64,000 bases of DNA from Hyphomicrobiales bacterium (GTDB lineage Bacteria > Pseudomonadota > Alphaproteobacteria > Rhizobiales > Rhizobiaceae). The notes beneath the pieces were generated by a model, which made no database searches, was not told where the DNA came from, and saw only the letters and a list, made by a program, of their open reading frames with translations. The stretch's first letter is position 1. Every line of letters begins with the position of its first letter. A program made the translations under genes and the position numbers. Shown piece after piece: positions 8,583-16,254 of this stretch. Location: the NCBI GenBank assembly GCA_900473805.1, contig UCMS01000030.1:39054-103053 (forward strand). The letters run 5' to 3'.

Positions 8583-9635
8583 ATGAGCGCCGCCATCGAC
8601 TACCGCAATGACGTCTCCGTCGTCGACGAAACACCCGATGCCAAAACCTGGCTGAAGATCGTCAATGCCTATCGAAAGCCGCGCCTCGCGCGCAGCACTT
8701 TCGAACTTGCCGTCACCATCGTGCCCTTCGTGCTGCTCTGGGTTGGCGCGCTCGTGAGCTATCATTTCGCCTTCTGGCCGGGTCTCGTGCTCGTCGTGCC
8801 AGCTGCGGCCTTCCTGCTGCGCCTCTTCATCATTCAGCATGATTGCGGCCACGGCGCCTTCTTCGCCCGCCGCAGCGTCGACGACTGGACCGGCCGCATT
8901 CTGGGCGTGCTGACCTTCACCCCTTACGACTACTGGCGCCGCGCCCATGCCGAACACCACGCCACCGCCGGCAATCTCGATGAACGCGGCGTCGGCGACA
9001 TCACCACGCTGACGGTCGCCGAATACAAGGCGCTGTCTGCCTGGGGCCGCTTCGGCTATCGCCTCTATCGCCACCCGATCATCCTCTTCGGCGTCGGCCC
9101 CGCCTGGGTCTTCCTCTTGAAGCAGCGCCTGCCGATCGGCATGATGAAGGAGGGCGCTCTGCCCTGGGTCTCGACCATGGCGACCAATCTCGGCATGGCG
9201 CTCTTCGCCGCCCTGATGATCTGGGCCGTCGGCCTCTGGCCCTTTCTCGTCGTGCATCTGCCGATCGTGCTCTTGGCCGGTGCCGCCGGTATCTGGCTCT
9301 TCTATGTCCAGCACCAGTTCGAGGACACCCACTGGTCGGCTCCGCCGGAATGGCAGTTCCAGCATGCTGCCCTGCACGGCGCATCCCATTACGACTTGCC
9401 CTGGGGCCTGCGCTGGCTGACCGGCCATATCGGCGTGCACCATGTGCATCACTTGTCGAGCAAGATCCCCTTCTATCGTCTGCCGGAGGTCCTGCGCGAC
9501 CATCCGGAGCTGAAGACCATCAGCCGCATCACGCTGAAGGAAAGCCTCGCCTGCGTGAAACTCGTCCTCTGGGACGAAAAGCTCGGGCGTCTCGTGTCCT
9601 TCCGGGAGGTAAATCGGCTGACGGTGGTTGCCTGA
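8583..9635 (+). CDS. Membrane fatty acid desaturase
   Basis: 350 aa integral membrane di-iron desaturase. The three histidine boxes are intact: HDCGH (86-90), HAEHH (122-126) and HHVHH (286-290). Hydrophobic pairs of helices lie around 40-80 and 195-240. The family introduces double bonds into acyl chains of membrane lipids using O2 and an electron donor; regiospecificity cannot be told here. It is monocistronic, with a terminator 46 nt after the stop and a structured leader. It may take part in membrane adaptation, but only its family is directly supported. Confidence 0.93.
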   Translation: MSAAIDYRNDVSVVDETPDAKTWLKIVNAYRKPRLARSTFELAVTIVPFVLLWVGALVSYHFAFWPGLVLVVPAAAFLLRLFIIQHDCGHGAFFARRSVDDWTGRILGVLTFTPYDYWRRAHAEHHATAGNLDERGVGDITTLTVAEYKALSAWGRFGYRLYRHPIILFGVGPAWVFLLKQRLPIGMMKEGALPWVSTMATNLGMALFAALMIWAVGLWPFLVVHLPIVLLAGAAGIWLFYVQHQFEDTHWSAPPEWQFQHAALHGASHYDLPWGLRWLTGHIGVHHVHHLSSKIPFYRLPEVLRDHPELKTISRITLKESLACVKLVLWDEKLGRLVSFREVNRLTVVA

Positions 9636-9681
9636 TCCAGGTCCGGATCCTTCCGCCCTGCAAAATGACTGACAGCAATGG

Positions 9682-9709
9682 GCCCGCTGCACTCACCTGT
9701 GCAGCGGGC
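9682..9709. terminator. Terminator between desaturase and YafY-type regulator
   Basis: GCCCGCTGCA (9682-9691) and TGCAGCGGGC (9700-9709) form a perfect 10-bp stem with an 8-nt loop, followed by ATTCTC. It lies between convergent genes and may serve both. Confidence 0.75.
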
Positions 9710-9722
9710 ATTCTCTGCCATT

Positions 9723-10439
9723 TCAGGTCAGGCCCGTAGGTGTGACGGCCGCGGCCCCATTCACCTGCCACCCCGCAATCCACAGCCGCCTGAGCGCATC
9801 GCCCTCGCCACGAAACCCCTGTCCCGTCGGCGCGCAGGTGAGCGTCCGGTCGATGCGGAAATTGCGGATCGCCTGGCGCAGTTCGCACCAGCCGACCATC
9901 ACCGCCGCCTCGGAATAATAAATCAGCGCAATCGGCCGGATGGTTCTTTGGGTCACCTTGGCCTGCTCGTCGCGATAGTTGATCGCGAGTTTCTCCTCGT
10001 CGCGGATCGCCCGGCGCACCAGACCGAGATCGACGGCGTCTGCCGTGGGGATCGCGCTTCCCCACGCATGCAGCGCCCGCGACGATAGAGCCTGGCGGAG
10101 CGGCGCGGGAAGCGCCGCCGCGATCTTGTCGAGCACCCGCGTCGATGCCGCGCCAAGCTCCCGGTCGCCGGTGCGTTTGTTGAGCGCCATGCCGAGCACG
10201 ATCGCTTCGGTCTCCTCGGCCGAAAACATCAGCGGTGGCAGGTGGAAGCCGGGGCGCAGGATATAGCCGATGCCGCGCTCGCCCTCGATCGGCACTCGCA
10301 TCGCCTGGAGAGCCGCGATGTCCCGGTAGATCGAACGCTCGCTCACCTCCAGCCGCTCGGCCATCTGCTGCGCGGTTATCGGGTGGCTTGAGAGCCTCAG
10401 GATCTGGATGATCTCGAACAGCCGGGAGGCCTTTCGCAT
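9723..10439 (-). CDS. YafY-like transcriptional regulator (HTH + WYL domain)
   Basis: 238 aa. The N-terminal DeoR-type HTH (ITAQQMAERLEVSERSIYRDIAAL, about 22-45) is followed by a WYL-type ligand-binding domain (INYRDEQAKVTQRTIRPIALIYYSE). WYL regulators sense small ligands or nucleic acids. It is divergent from the LysE-family exporter gene 123 nt away, the usual arrangement for a local regulator of that exporter. The ligand is unknown. Confidence 0.9.
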   Translation of the reverse strand: MRKASRLFEIIQILRLSSHPITAQQMAERLEVSERSIYRDIAALQAMRVPIEGERGIGYILRPGFHLPPLMFSAEETEAIVLGMALNKRTGDRELGAASTRVLDKIAAALPAPLRQALSSRALHAWGSAIPTADAVDLGLVRRAIRDEEKLAINYRDEQAKVTQRTIRPIALIYYSEAAVMVGWCELRQAIRNFRIDRTLTCAPTGQGFRGEGDALRRLWIAGWQVNGAAAVTPTGLT

Positions 10440-10562
10440 GCGGTCACCTCGTCACTCCTGACACACCTTTGTCAGTTGGCCTCCTCTATAGCACGGCCCA
10501 ACACGCTGAAAAACCGGCGCGAAATGCGATTGATGGCTCACCACACACGACAGGCAACTGAC

Positions 10563-11198
10563 ATGACCTATACCGAAAATCTCTGGCTCTTCACCCTGCT
10601 TCTCACCGGCATCATCGTCGTGCCCGGCATGGACATGCTCTTCGTGCTCGCCAATGCGCTGACCGGCGGAAGGCGGGCGGGCTTGGCCGCCACATCGGGC
10701 ATGATGGCCGGCGGCGCCTGCCACACGGTCTTCGGCACCGTTGCGGTGGCCGCCTTGAGCACGCTGATCCCGACGCTCACGCCCGTGATGCTCATCCTCG
10801 GCACAGCCTATATGATCTGGATTGGCTTCACGCTCGCCCGCAGCAGCATCACGGTTGACCATGTCGAAGGCGGAACGCGGCGCGCCACGATCAAGATCTT
10901 CGGGCAGGGACTGCTCACCTGCCTGCTCAACCCCAAGGCCTGGACCTTCATCCTCGCCGTCTATCCGCAATTCATGAAGCCGGCCTTCGGCCCGTTCTGG
11001 CGCCAGGCGCTTGTCATGGGCGCGCTTACCATGGCCATCCAGTTGATCGTCTACGGCGGCCTGGCACTCGCCGCTGCCCGTGGCCGCGAAGCCCTGATTT
11101 CAAACCCCGCCCTCACCATCGCCATCGGCCGCGCCGCCGGCTGGCTTCTGGTCGCGGTTGCCGCCTATATGCTGGTCAGGAGCTGGCAGGGCTGGTGA
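10563..11198 (+). CDS. LysE/RhtB family exporter
   Basis: 211 aa from the ATG at 10563 (MTYTENLWLFTLLL); the longer frame to 10476 gives a non-hydrophobic leader. About six membrane segments are visible. Family hallmarks include the GMDMLFVLANALTGGRRAGLAATSG region and LNPKAWTF. The family exports amino acids or related metabolites. It is divergent from the YafY-type regulator. The last 23 nt overlap the end of the convergent acetyltransferase gene. Confidence 0.88.
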   Translation: MTYTENLWLFTLLLTGIIVVPGMDMLFVLANALTGGRRAGLAATSGMMAGGACHTVFGTVAVAALSTLIPTLTPVMLILGTAYMIWIGFTLARSSITVDHVEGGTRRATIKIFGQGLLTCLLNPKAWTFILAVYPQFMKPAFGPFWRQALVMGALTMAIQLIVYGGLALAAARGREALISNPALTIAIGRAAGWLLVAVAAYMLVRSWQGW

Positions 11199-11664
11199 TG
11201 GCGTCCAGTCGCCTTTCCATGAACAGGCTGAGCGGATCGGCCTTGTAGTCGCCAAAGGGCGGGATCTCGATAAATCCCGCCTTGCGATAAAGCCCGATCG
11301 CCTCCGGCTGATAGATGCCCGTCTCCAGCCTGACGGTGGTGATCTTCCGCTGCAGGGCCTCGTCCTCGAGATGGGCCAACAACCGCTTGCCGAGCTTCAG
11401 ACCCCGCGCCGTCTGATCGACGAACATCCGCTTGATCTCGCCCGTCCCGTCGGGATGGCCGACGAGCGCCGCGCAACCGAGCACCGCGTCGCCGACCCTC
11501 GCGATGAAAAAGGAGACGCTCTCATGCTCCAGCTCGTCCAGCGGCAGCATATGGTTGCTGTCCGCCGGATAGAGCGAGGCCGCATAGGCGTTCGACTGTT
11601 CCAGCAATCGGATCACGCCCGCCTGGCGTGGCGGTTCGCGTGTGATGAGGAGATCGTTCTGCAT
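11176..11664 (-). CDS. GNAT family N-acetyltransferase
   Basis: 162 aa. The acetyl-CoA binding motif A is seen as EIKRMFVDQTARGLKLGKRLL, followed by LETGIYQPEAIGLYRKAGF (motif B). The acceptor substrate is unknown. It is convergent with, and overlaps by 23 nt, the LysE-type exporter gene. Confidence 0.88.
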   Translation of the reverse strand: MQNDLLITREPPRQAGVIRLLEQSNAYAASLYPADSNHMLPLDELEHESVSFFIARVGDAVLGCAALVGHPDGTGEIKRMFVDQTARGLKLGKRLLAHLEDEALQRKITTVRLETGIYQPEAIGLYRKAGFIEIPPFGDYKADPLSLFMERRLDAITSPASS

Positions 11665-11716
11665 GGGTCTGACGATGCCAGTGGAAGGGGTCGGTGGAAG
11701 GGGGAGTTCGATGTGC

Positions 11717-12028
11717 TCAGAGCCCCACCGCCTTGCGCAGCGCCTCGTTCATCCGCGATTGCCAGCCGTCGCCGGTCGCCTTGAACCGCTCGATCACCTC
11801 CGCATCGAGCCTGAGGCTGATCGCCTTCTTCGGATTGTCCGCCTTGGGCCGTCCGAGCTTGCGATCGATCGAGGCGGCGAGGTCCGGAAAGACCTCGCGG
11901 AAGGGGCGCAATTCCCTGAGTTCCGCCTCGGTCATTTCGGGGTTCTCAGGATCGGATGTGATCATCGCCTGGATCTCCGCCTCTTCCTCATCGGTGAGCG
12001 GTCTCCTGGATGAAAACTTTACGGTCAT
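11717..12028 (-). CDS. brnA: BrnA-type antitoxin
   Basis: 103 aa. The C-terminal ribbon-helix-helix-like region (KKAISLRLDAEVIERFKATGDGWQSRMNEALRKAV) is the BrnA signature; it dimerises, binds DNA and neutralises BrnT. The acidic N-terminus is longer than the minimal family. Its ATG overlaps the brnT stop by 4 nt (ATGA), giving toxin-first order as in the described Brucella pair. It presumably autoregulates at the palindrome upstream of brnT. Confidence 0.9.
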   Translation of the reverse strand: MTVKFSSRRPLTDEEEAEIQAMITSDPENPEMTEAELRELRPFREVFPDLAASIDRKLGRPKADNPKKAISLRLDAEVIERFKATGDGWQSRMNEALRKAVGL

Positions 12029-12273
12029 AGTGCACTCCTTTCCCGGCGGCTTGCCGGCCGCATGGAGATGATCGACACCGCTTCCCGCCCCAGCGGAAGA
12101 TGAACGACGGCCACGACAATACGTTGGTTCAGTTCCCCGATCGCGATGGCCCGACTGGATTTTGCAGGACGGACAAGCGCCTCGACGAAGAAGCGTTCAT
12201 CGAGCTCGGCAAAGTCGAGGCCGTGCTTCGCCAGATTCTGCTGCCGCTTCGGTTCATCCCAGACGATGATCAT
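12025..12273 (-). CDS. brnT: BrnT-type ribonuclease toxin
   Basis: 82 aa. It opens with the family motif MIIVWDEPKRQQNLAKHGLDF (W5, D6, K9, N13, K16-H17-G18) and ends in the expected ISMRPASRRER region. BrnT is a RelE-fold ribonuclease that inhibits translation when unneutralised. It is slightly shorter than many homologues (about 90 aa) but has both conserved ends, so it looks intact. It is translationally coupled to brnA. Confidence 0.9.
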   Translation of the reverse strand: MIIVWDEPKRQQNLAKHGLDFAELDERFFVEALVRPAKSSRAIAIGELNQRIVVAVVHLPLGREAVSIISMRPASRRERSAL

Positions 12274-12298
12274 AGTTTATGTATATACGGAAATTCCG
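12274..12298 (-). promoter_or_regulatory. Probable brnTA operator/promoter
   Basis: The palindrome CGGAAATTCCG (12288-12298) lies 14 nt upstream of the brnT ATG, next to the AT-rich tatatacataaact stretch. Position and symmetry fit BrnA autorepression. A partly similar GGAATTCC occurs at about 12324. Confidence 0.5.
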
Positions 12299-12333
12299 CA
12301 AGCCAGTATCCTGACGATTGAGGGGAATTCCGC

Positions 12334-12654
12334 TCACCCCCGCTGCGGCAGCAGGATCACGGCAGCCCCGACGAGGCAGACCGCCGCCCCCGTCAGATCA
12401 AAGCGATCGGGCCGCTGCCCCTCGACCAGCCACAGCCAGAGAAGCGAGGCGGCGATATAGACCCCGCCATAGGCGGCATAGGCACGCCCCGCCGCCTCCG
12501 ACGGGACGAGCGTCAGCAGCCAGGCAAACACAGCGAGAGGTAACAGTCCAGGTGCCAGCCAGAGGGGTGAGCGGTCGAGCTTCAGCCAGGCCCAGAAGGC
12601 AAAACAGCCGGCGATTTCGGCAAGGGCTGCGAGCGGATAGATCAGCAAGGTCAT
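12334..12654 (-). CDS. YnfA/UPF0060 family four-helix membrane protein
   Basis: 106 aa, four transmembrane segments. Sequence landmarks are [17 protein letters not shown] at the start and [19 protein letters not shown] in the third segment, characteristic of the YnfA family. It belongs to the drug/metabolite transporter group and resembles small multidrug resistance proteins; a transport substrate is not established from this sequence. Confidence 0.9.
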   Translation of the reverse strand: MTLLIYPLAALAEIAGCFAFWAWLKLDRSPLWLAPGLLPLAVFAWLLTLVPSEAAGRAYAAYGGVYIAASLLWLWLVEGQRPDRFDLTGAAVCLVGAAVILLPQRG

Positions 12655-12703
12655 GGCGCGATCCTGCCACGCCGGTGGTTCAGGTGAAAGCCCGCGCCAG
12701 CCC

Positions 12704-13522
12704 TCAGGCCGAACGGCCCTGCAGATTGAGGATCTGGCAGACCCGCGGCACCATCTCCGCTTCCTTGGGGAAGCAGACGAAGAAGCCCTGCACGCTGTCG
12801 AAGCCGAGCTGCACGGCGGTTTCCATCTGCGCCTCGTTCTCGACGCCGGCGGCCGTGACGATCAGGCCGAGATCGTGGCCGAGCGAAATCACATGCTTGA
12901 CGATCGCCTTGTCGACCGGGTTGACCAGTGCGCTGCGCATCAGCGCGTGATCGATCTTCAGGCGCCGGAAGGGATGATGCCTGAGCGCCGCAAGCCCGGC
13001 ATGGGTGGCGCCGAAATTGTCGAGCGCCAGCGAGAAGCCGCAGTAATGCAGGCCCTCCAGCGCCAATCCCACCTTCTTGGCCTGCGGCCCGTAGAAGGCG
13101 GTCTCCGGCACTTCGATTTCCAGCATATCCGGCGTCAGGTGGTGAGCGTCCATCATCTCCGACAGCCGCAGGGCAAAATCGCCGGAGCAAAGGTCGAAGG
13201 CCGTGGTGTTGACGGCGATGCGGCCGAAATCATGGCCCTGCGCCCGCCATTGCGCGGCCTGCGACAGGGTCTTTTCCAAAACGAAATCCCGGATCGACAG
13301 CGACAGGGCCGGATCGCGGAAGATGGCACGAAATTCCTGCGCGGCGGCCAGCATGTTCGGCCGTGTGCGCCAGCGCAGCAAGGTTTCCAGGCTGTCCACC
13401 TCGCGGTGGTCCACCGAATAGACCGGTTGATAGATCAATTCGAAGTGGCCGCGATCCAGCGCCCGCTTCGCGTTGTTCACCAGAACGAGTTGATCCAGAC
13501 TGCTGTCCACGCCCCACCTCAC
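12704..13522 (-). CDS. EAL-domain protein with degenerate catalytic site
   Basis: 272 aa, essentially a stand-alone EAL domain with no sensory or GGDEF domain. Compared with active c-di-GMP phosphodiesterases, EAL is ETL (46-48), N105 and E137 remain, DDFG has become DNFG (D168, N169), K189 is kept (LKID), the AEGVE Glu is Ala (TAAGVE, A225), and Q245 is kept (VQGFF). Loss of the second Asp and the AEGVE Glu predicts weak or no phosphodiesterase activity, leaving c-di-GMP or protein binding as the likely role. A 190-base spacer separates it from the upstream HerA-like gene. Confidence 0.85.
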   Translation of the reverse strand: MRWGVDSSLDQLVLVNNAKRALDRGHFELIYQPVYSVDHREVDSLETLLRWRTRPNMLAAAQEFRAIFRDPALSLSIRDFVLEKTLSQAAQWRAQGHDFGRIAVNTTAFDLCSGDFALRLSEMMDAHHLTPDMLEIEVPETAFYGPQAKKVGLALEGLHYCGFSLALDNFGATHAGLAALRHHPFRRLKIDHALMRSALVNPVDKAIVKHVISLGHDLGLIVTAAGVENEAQMETAVQLGFDSVQGFFVCFPKEAEMVPRVCQILNLQGRSA

Positions 13523-13711
13523 GCCGCACCGGGCCCGGAAGAAAACCAGGCCCGCGCGAATTCATCCCCGAACTTTACGCGAAGAAGGGTTGCTCGGAGA
13601 TGAACAAAACACAAAACATGAGGATAAGCTTTCATCTTTCACTTTTTGGTCCTGAAAATTGACCTGCATCGCCCTGGCACAGCTGCCATAAACGCCGATT
13701 TAAGGGCACCC

Positions 13712-15274
13712 TCAGCGCCGGAGACTGCCCAGGATCCCCCGCACCAGCGCCCGACCCACGGAGGTTGCCACCGAGCGCGCCGCGCTCTTCATCGCCGCCT
13801 CGATCACCGTTTCACGCTGATAGCCGGAGCTGCGCTTGGTCGCACGCCCGCCATCACTTTCCTCCTGCGGCGCATCACCAAAGCCGGGCAGCGTCCAGCG
13901 GCCGGCGGCGCTATCGCCCCCGGCGGCCTTGTCTTCCGCCGCGCGCTTCGCCGCTTCCGCCTCAGCTGCCTTCTGCGCGCGGGCGGTCAGGATCTCGTAG
14001 GCCGACTCCGAATCGAGATCCATGTCGTATTGCCCCGCCACGGGGCTGAGGCCCATCACCTTCTGCCGTTCGGCATCACTGAGCGGCCCGACCCGACCCG
14101 ATGGCGGCCGGATCAGCGTGCGTTCGACCATGGAGGGAATACCCTTGGCCTCCAGCGTCGAGACCAGCGCCTCGCCGATGCCGAGCTGGGTGATCGCCGT
14201 GGCACAGTCGAAGGCCGGGTTGGGGCGGAAGGTATCGGCCGCCGTCTTCACCGCCTTCTGCTCGCGCGGCGTATAGGCGCGCAGCGCATGCTGCACCCGG
14301 TTGCCGAGCTGGGCGAGCACGGTCTCCGGCACGTCGAGCGGGTTCTGCGTGACGAAATAGACGCCAACCCCCTTGGAGCGGATGAGCCGCACCACCTGTT
14401 CCACCCGCTCGATCAGCACTTTTGGTGCATCATTGAAGAGAAGATGCGCCTCGTCGAAGAAGAAGACGAGCTTCGGCTTGTCGAGATCGCCCACTTCCGG
14501 CAGCTCCTCGAACAGCTCTGACAAAAGCCAGAGCAGGAAGGTCGCGTAAAGACGCGGGTTCATCATCAGCTTGTCGGCAGCCAGGATCGAGATCGCGCCA
14601 CGCCCGTCATGGGTCGTGCGCATGATGTCGGTCACCTTGAGCGCCGGCTCGCCGAAGAAATTTTGCGCCCCCTGCTGCTCGAGGATCAGCAGACCCCGCT
14701 GTAGCGTGGCAATCGAGGCCTTGGAGATCAGGCCGAATTGGCTCGAAAGTTCGGTCGCATGCTCGGCCATGTAGGTCAGAAGCGCCTGCAGATCCTTGAG
14801 GTCCATCAGCGGCAGCCCGCCTTCGTCGGCGATCTTGAAGGCGATGTTGAGCGCGCCTTCCTGCGCTTCCGAGGCATTCATCAGCCGCGAGAGCAGAAGC
14901 GGCCCCATCTCGGCGACCGTGGTGCGCACCCGGTGGCCCTTCTCGCCGTAGATATCCCAGAAGATGACGGGGAATTCCGCCGGCGCGTAGTCCTTGAAGC
15001 CGATCTGTTCGGCGCGCTGGGTGATCCAGTCCTTCGGCTCGCCCATGGCGGCAATGCCGGAGAGATCGCCCTTGATATCCGCAGCAAAGACCGGAACCCC
15101 CGCCTCGGAGAAACTTTCGGCCAGCACCTGCAGCGTCACCGTCTTGCCGGTGCCGGTCGCCCCGGTCACGATGCCATGGCGGTTGCCGTATTTCAGCGCC
15201 AGATATTCCGCCTTGTTCAGGCTGTCGTCCGGATTGCGGCTGGTGCCGAGATAGAGCGAACCTTCTTGCAGCAT
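13712..15274 (-). CDS. HerA-like/DUF853 family ATPase (YjgR type)
   Basis: 520 aa. Walker A is GATGTGKT (38-45), Walker B KLVFFFDEAH (268-277); VYFVTQNPLDVP follows in the sensor region. This is the stand-alone helicase-HerA-like group, with a low-complexity Ala/Glu/Lys linker (AQKAAEAEAAKRAAEDKAAG) and a short C-terminal helix. Relatives of HerA translocate DNA as hexamers, but the cellular role of this subgroup is unsettled. No NurA-like nuclease is next to it, so a HerA-NurA complex is not supported here. Confidence 0.9.
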   Translation of the reverse strand: MLQEGSLYLGTSRNPDDSLNKAEYLALKYGNRHGIVTGATGTGKTVTLQVLAESFSEAGVPVFAADIKGDLSGIAAMGEPKDWITQRAEQIGFKDYAPAEFPVIFWDIYGEKGHRVRTTVAEMGPLLLSRLMNASEAQEGALNIAFKIADEGGLPLMDLKDLQALLTYMAEHATELSSQFGLISKASIATLQRGLLILEQQGAQNFFGEPALKVTDIMRTTHDGRGAISILAADKLMMNPRLYATFLLWLLSELFEELPEVGDLDKPKLVFFFDEAHLLFNDAPKVLIERVEQVVRLIRSKGVGVYFVTQNPLDVPETVLAQLGNRVQHALRAYTPREQKAVKTAADTFRPNPAFDCATAITQLGIGEALVSTLEAKGIPSMVERTLIRPPSGRVGPLSDAERQKVMGLSPVAGQYDMDLDSESAYEILTARAQKAAEAEAAKRAAEDKAAGGDSAAGRWTLPGFGDAPQEESDGGRATKRSSGYQRETVIEAAMKSAARSVATSVGRALVRGILGSLRR

Positions 15275-15682
15275 GCGGACGTTTCTCCCATCGTCGCCGA
15301 GACTTCAGCTTGCTCTTATAAGAGGAGTGTGGAACATCGACAACGGTCGGATGTCGCATTGCGAAACATCGGCGCGCATGGGCAGGGGCGGTCACAGGGG
15401 CAGAAGACGCGGCCGGAAGGCCGGTGAGCCTCGACCCGGTCTGATGCGGCGCAGTGCGTCCGAGCGGTCCATTCGGATCCGGCAACGCCGATCGGGCGAG
15501 ACGGGGGAGGGCGGTCGCCGCGCGGGTCGAGGTCCCGATCCGATCGCCGAGCGGTCGCTTTGGGATGCTGCGGGAACGGCCGATCCCCGGCATTTTTCAT
15601 CGGCTGATCTGAGGCCGCTTGAGTTCGGCAGAAACTTCTATTACGTTGACGTTAACGTCAAATTTCCCGCAGGAGGATACCC
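15275..15682. other. Intergenic region upstream of the DUF2267-like gene
   Basis: 408 bases with no gene that I can support. Most of it is featureless GC-rich sequence (the HerA-like gene promoter must lie here). The last 40 bases contain a perfect 16-bp palindrome, listed separately, and a GCAGGAGGA ribosome-binding site. Confidence 0.6.
15646..15661 (+). promoter_or_regulatory. Perfect 16-bp palindrome TTGACGTTAACGTCAA
   Basis: A fully symmetric 16-mer ending 21 nt before the ATG at 15683. It resembles operator sites of MerR-family regulators with an ACGT core (the LiuR type), but no such regulator lies nearby. Its position close to the start suggests repression of the small protein gene. 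Confidence 0.6.
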
Positions 15683-16075
15683 ATGAGCGAACTCGTCACC
15701 CGCATCGCCGACAATGTCGGCATTTCCCCGGAAAAAGCTGAAACGGCGCTTGGCATGATGCTCGGCTTCCTGCAGCGCGAAGCCGCAGACGGCCCGGTCG
15801 CCAAGATGATCGAAGCCATCCCCGGTGCCGCCGAACTCGTCGCCAAGCACAATGGCGAAGGCTCGGGCGGCGGCGGCCTGCTCGGCGGCCTGATGAGCGC
15901 CATCGGCGGCGGCGGCATCATGGGGCTGGGCCAGCAGCTGATGTCCCAGGGCCTCGGCATGGGCGAGATCTCGACGCTCGCCAAGGAAACCATGGCGGTC
16001 GCCCGCGAATATGCCGGCGCCGACGTGGTGGACGAGGTTGTCGCCTCGGTTCCGGGCCTGAGCCAGTTCGTCTGA
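15683..16075 (+). CDS. Small DUF2267/DUF2780-like protein
   Basis: 130 aa. The N-terminal half is helical (MSELVTRIADNVGISPEKAETALGMMLGFLQREA). A glycine-rich hinge (GEGSGGGGLLGGLMSAIGGGG) leads to a second helical part ending VASVPGLSQFV. This layout resembles DUF2267/DUF2780-type small proteins of unknown function; the exact family is uncertain. It has a strong ribosome-binding site (GCAGGAGGA), a palindrome immediately upstream and a rho-independent terminator downstream, so it is a self-contained unit. Confidence 0.75.
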   Translation: MSELVTRIADNVGISPEKAETALGMMLGFLQREAADGPVAKMIEAIPGAAELVAKHNGEGSGGGGLLGGLMSAIGGGGIMGLGQQLMSQGLGMGEISTLAKETMAVAREYAGADVVDEVVASVPGLSQFV

Positions 16076-16100
16076 GACGAGCAGCAGGTTTGAAATCACA

Positions 16101-16129
16101 AAGCCGTCGGGGCAACCCGGCGGCTTTTT
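16101..16129 (+). terminator. Rho-independent terminator
   Basis: AAGCCG.CGGG (16101-16111) pairs with CCCG.CGGCTT (16116-16126) with one wobble pair and loop GCAA, followed by TTTTT. It ends the gene at 15683-16075. Confidence 0.88.
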
Positions 16130-16254
16130 CGTGTGCAATCCCTGCGCGAAGCGAAAAGTAATTGCCCACAAAAGGTCCGGTGAGGGGGCTCGGTATGGTT
16201 GCGCTTTGTGCGTTTTGCCTCATTGTTTCAGTATTGTGTCAGAGGGGTGCACAG

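Noticed and set aside
8347..8586. 79-codon plus-strand frame before the desaturase
   Set aside because: It overlaps the desaturase start, has no ribosome-binding site and crosses the hairpin region.
13712..15274. HerA-NurA or HerA-SIR2 defence system
   Set aside because: No NurA, SIR2 or DUF4297 gene is adjacent, and the protein is of the stand-alone YjgR type.
15273..15686. 137-codon plus-strand frame upstream of the DUF2267-like gene
   Set aside because: Arg-rich sequence without features; it runs through the operator palindrome and into the next gene's start.
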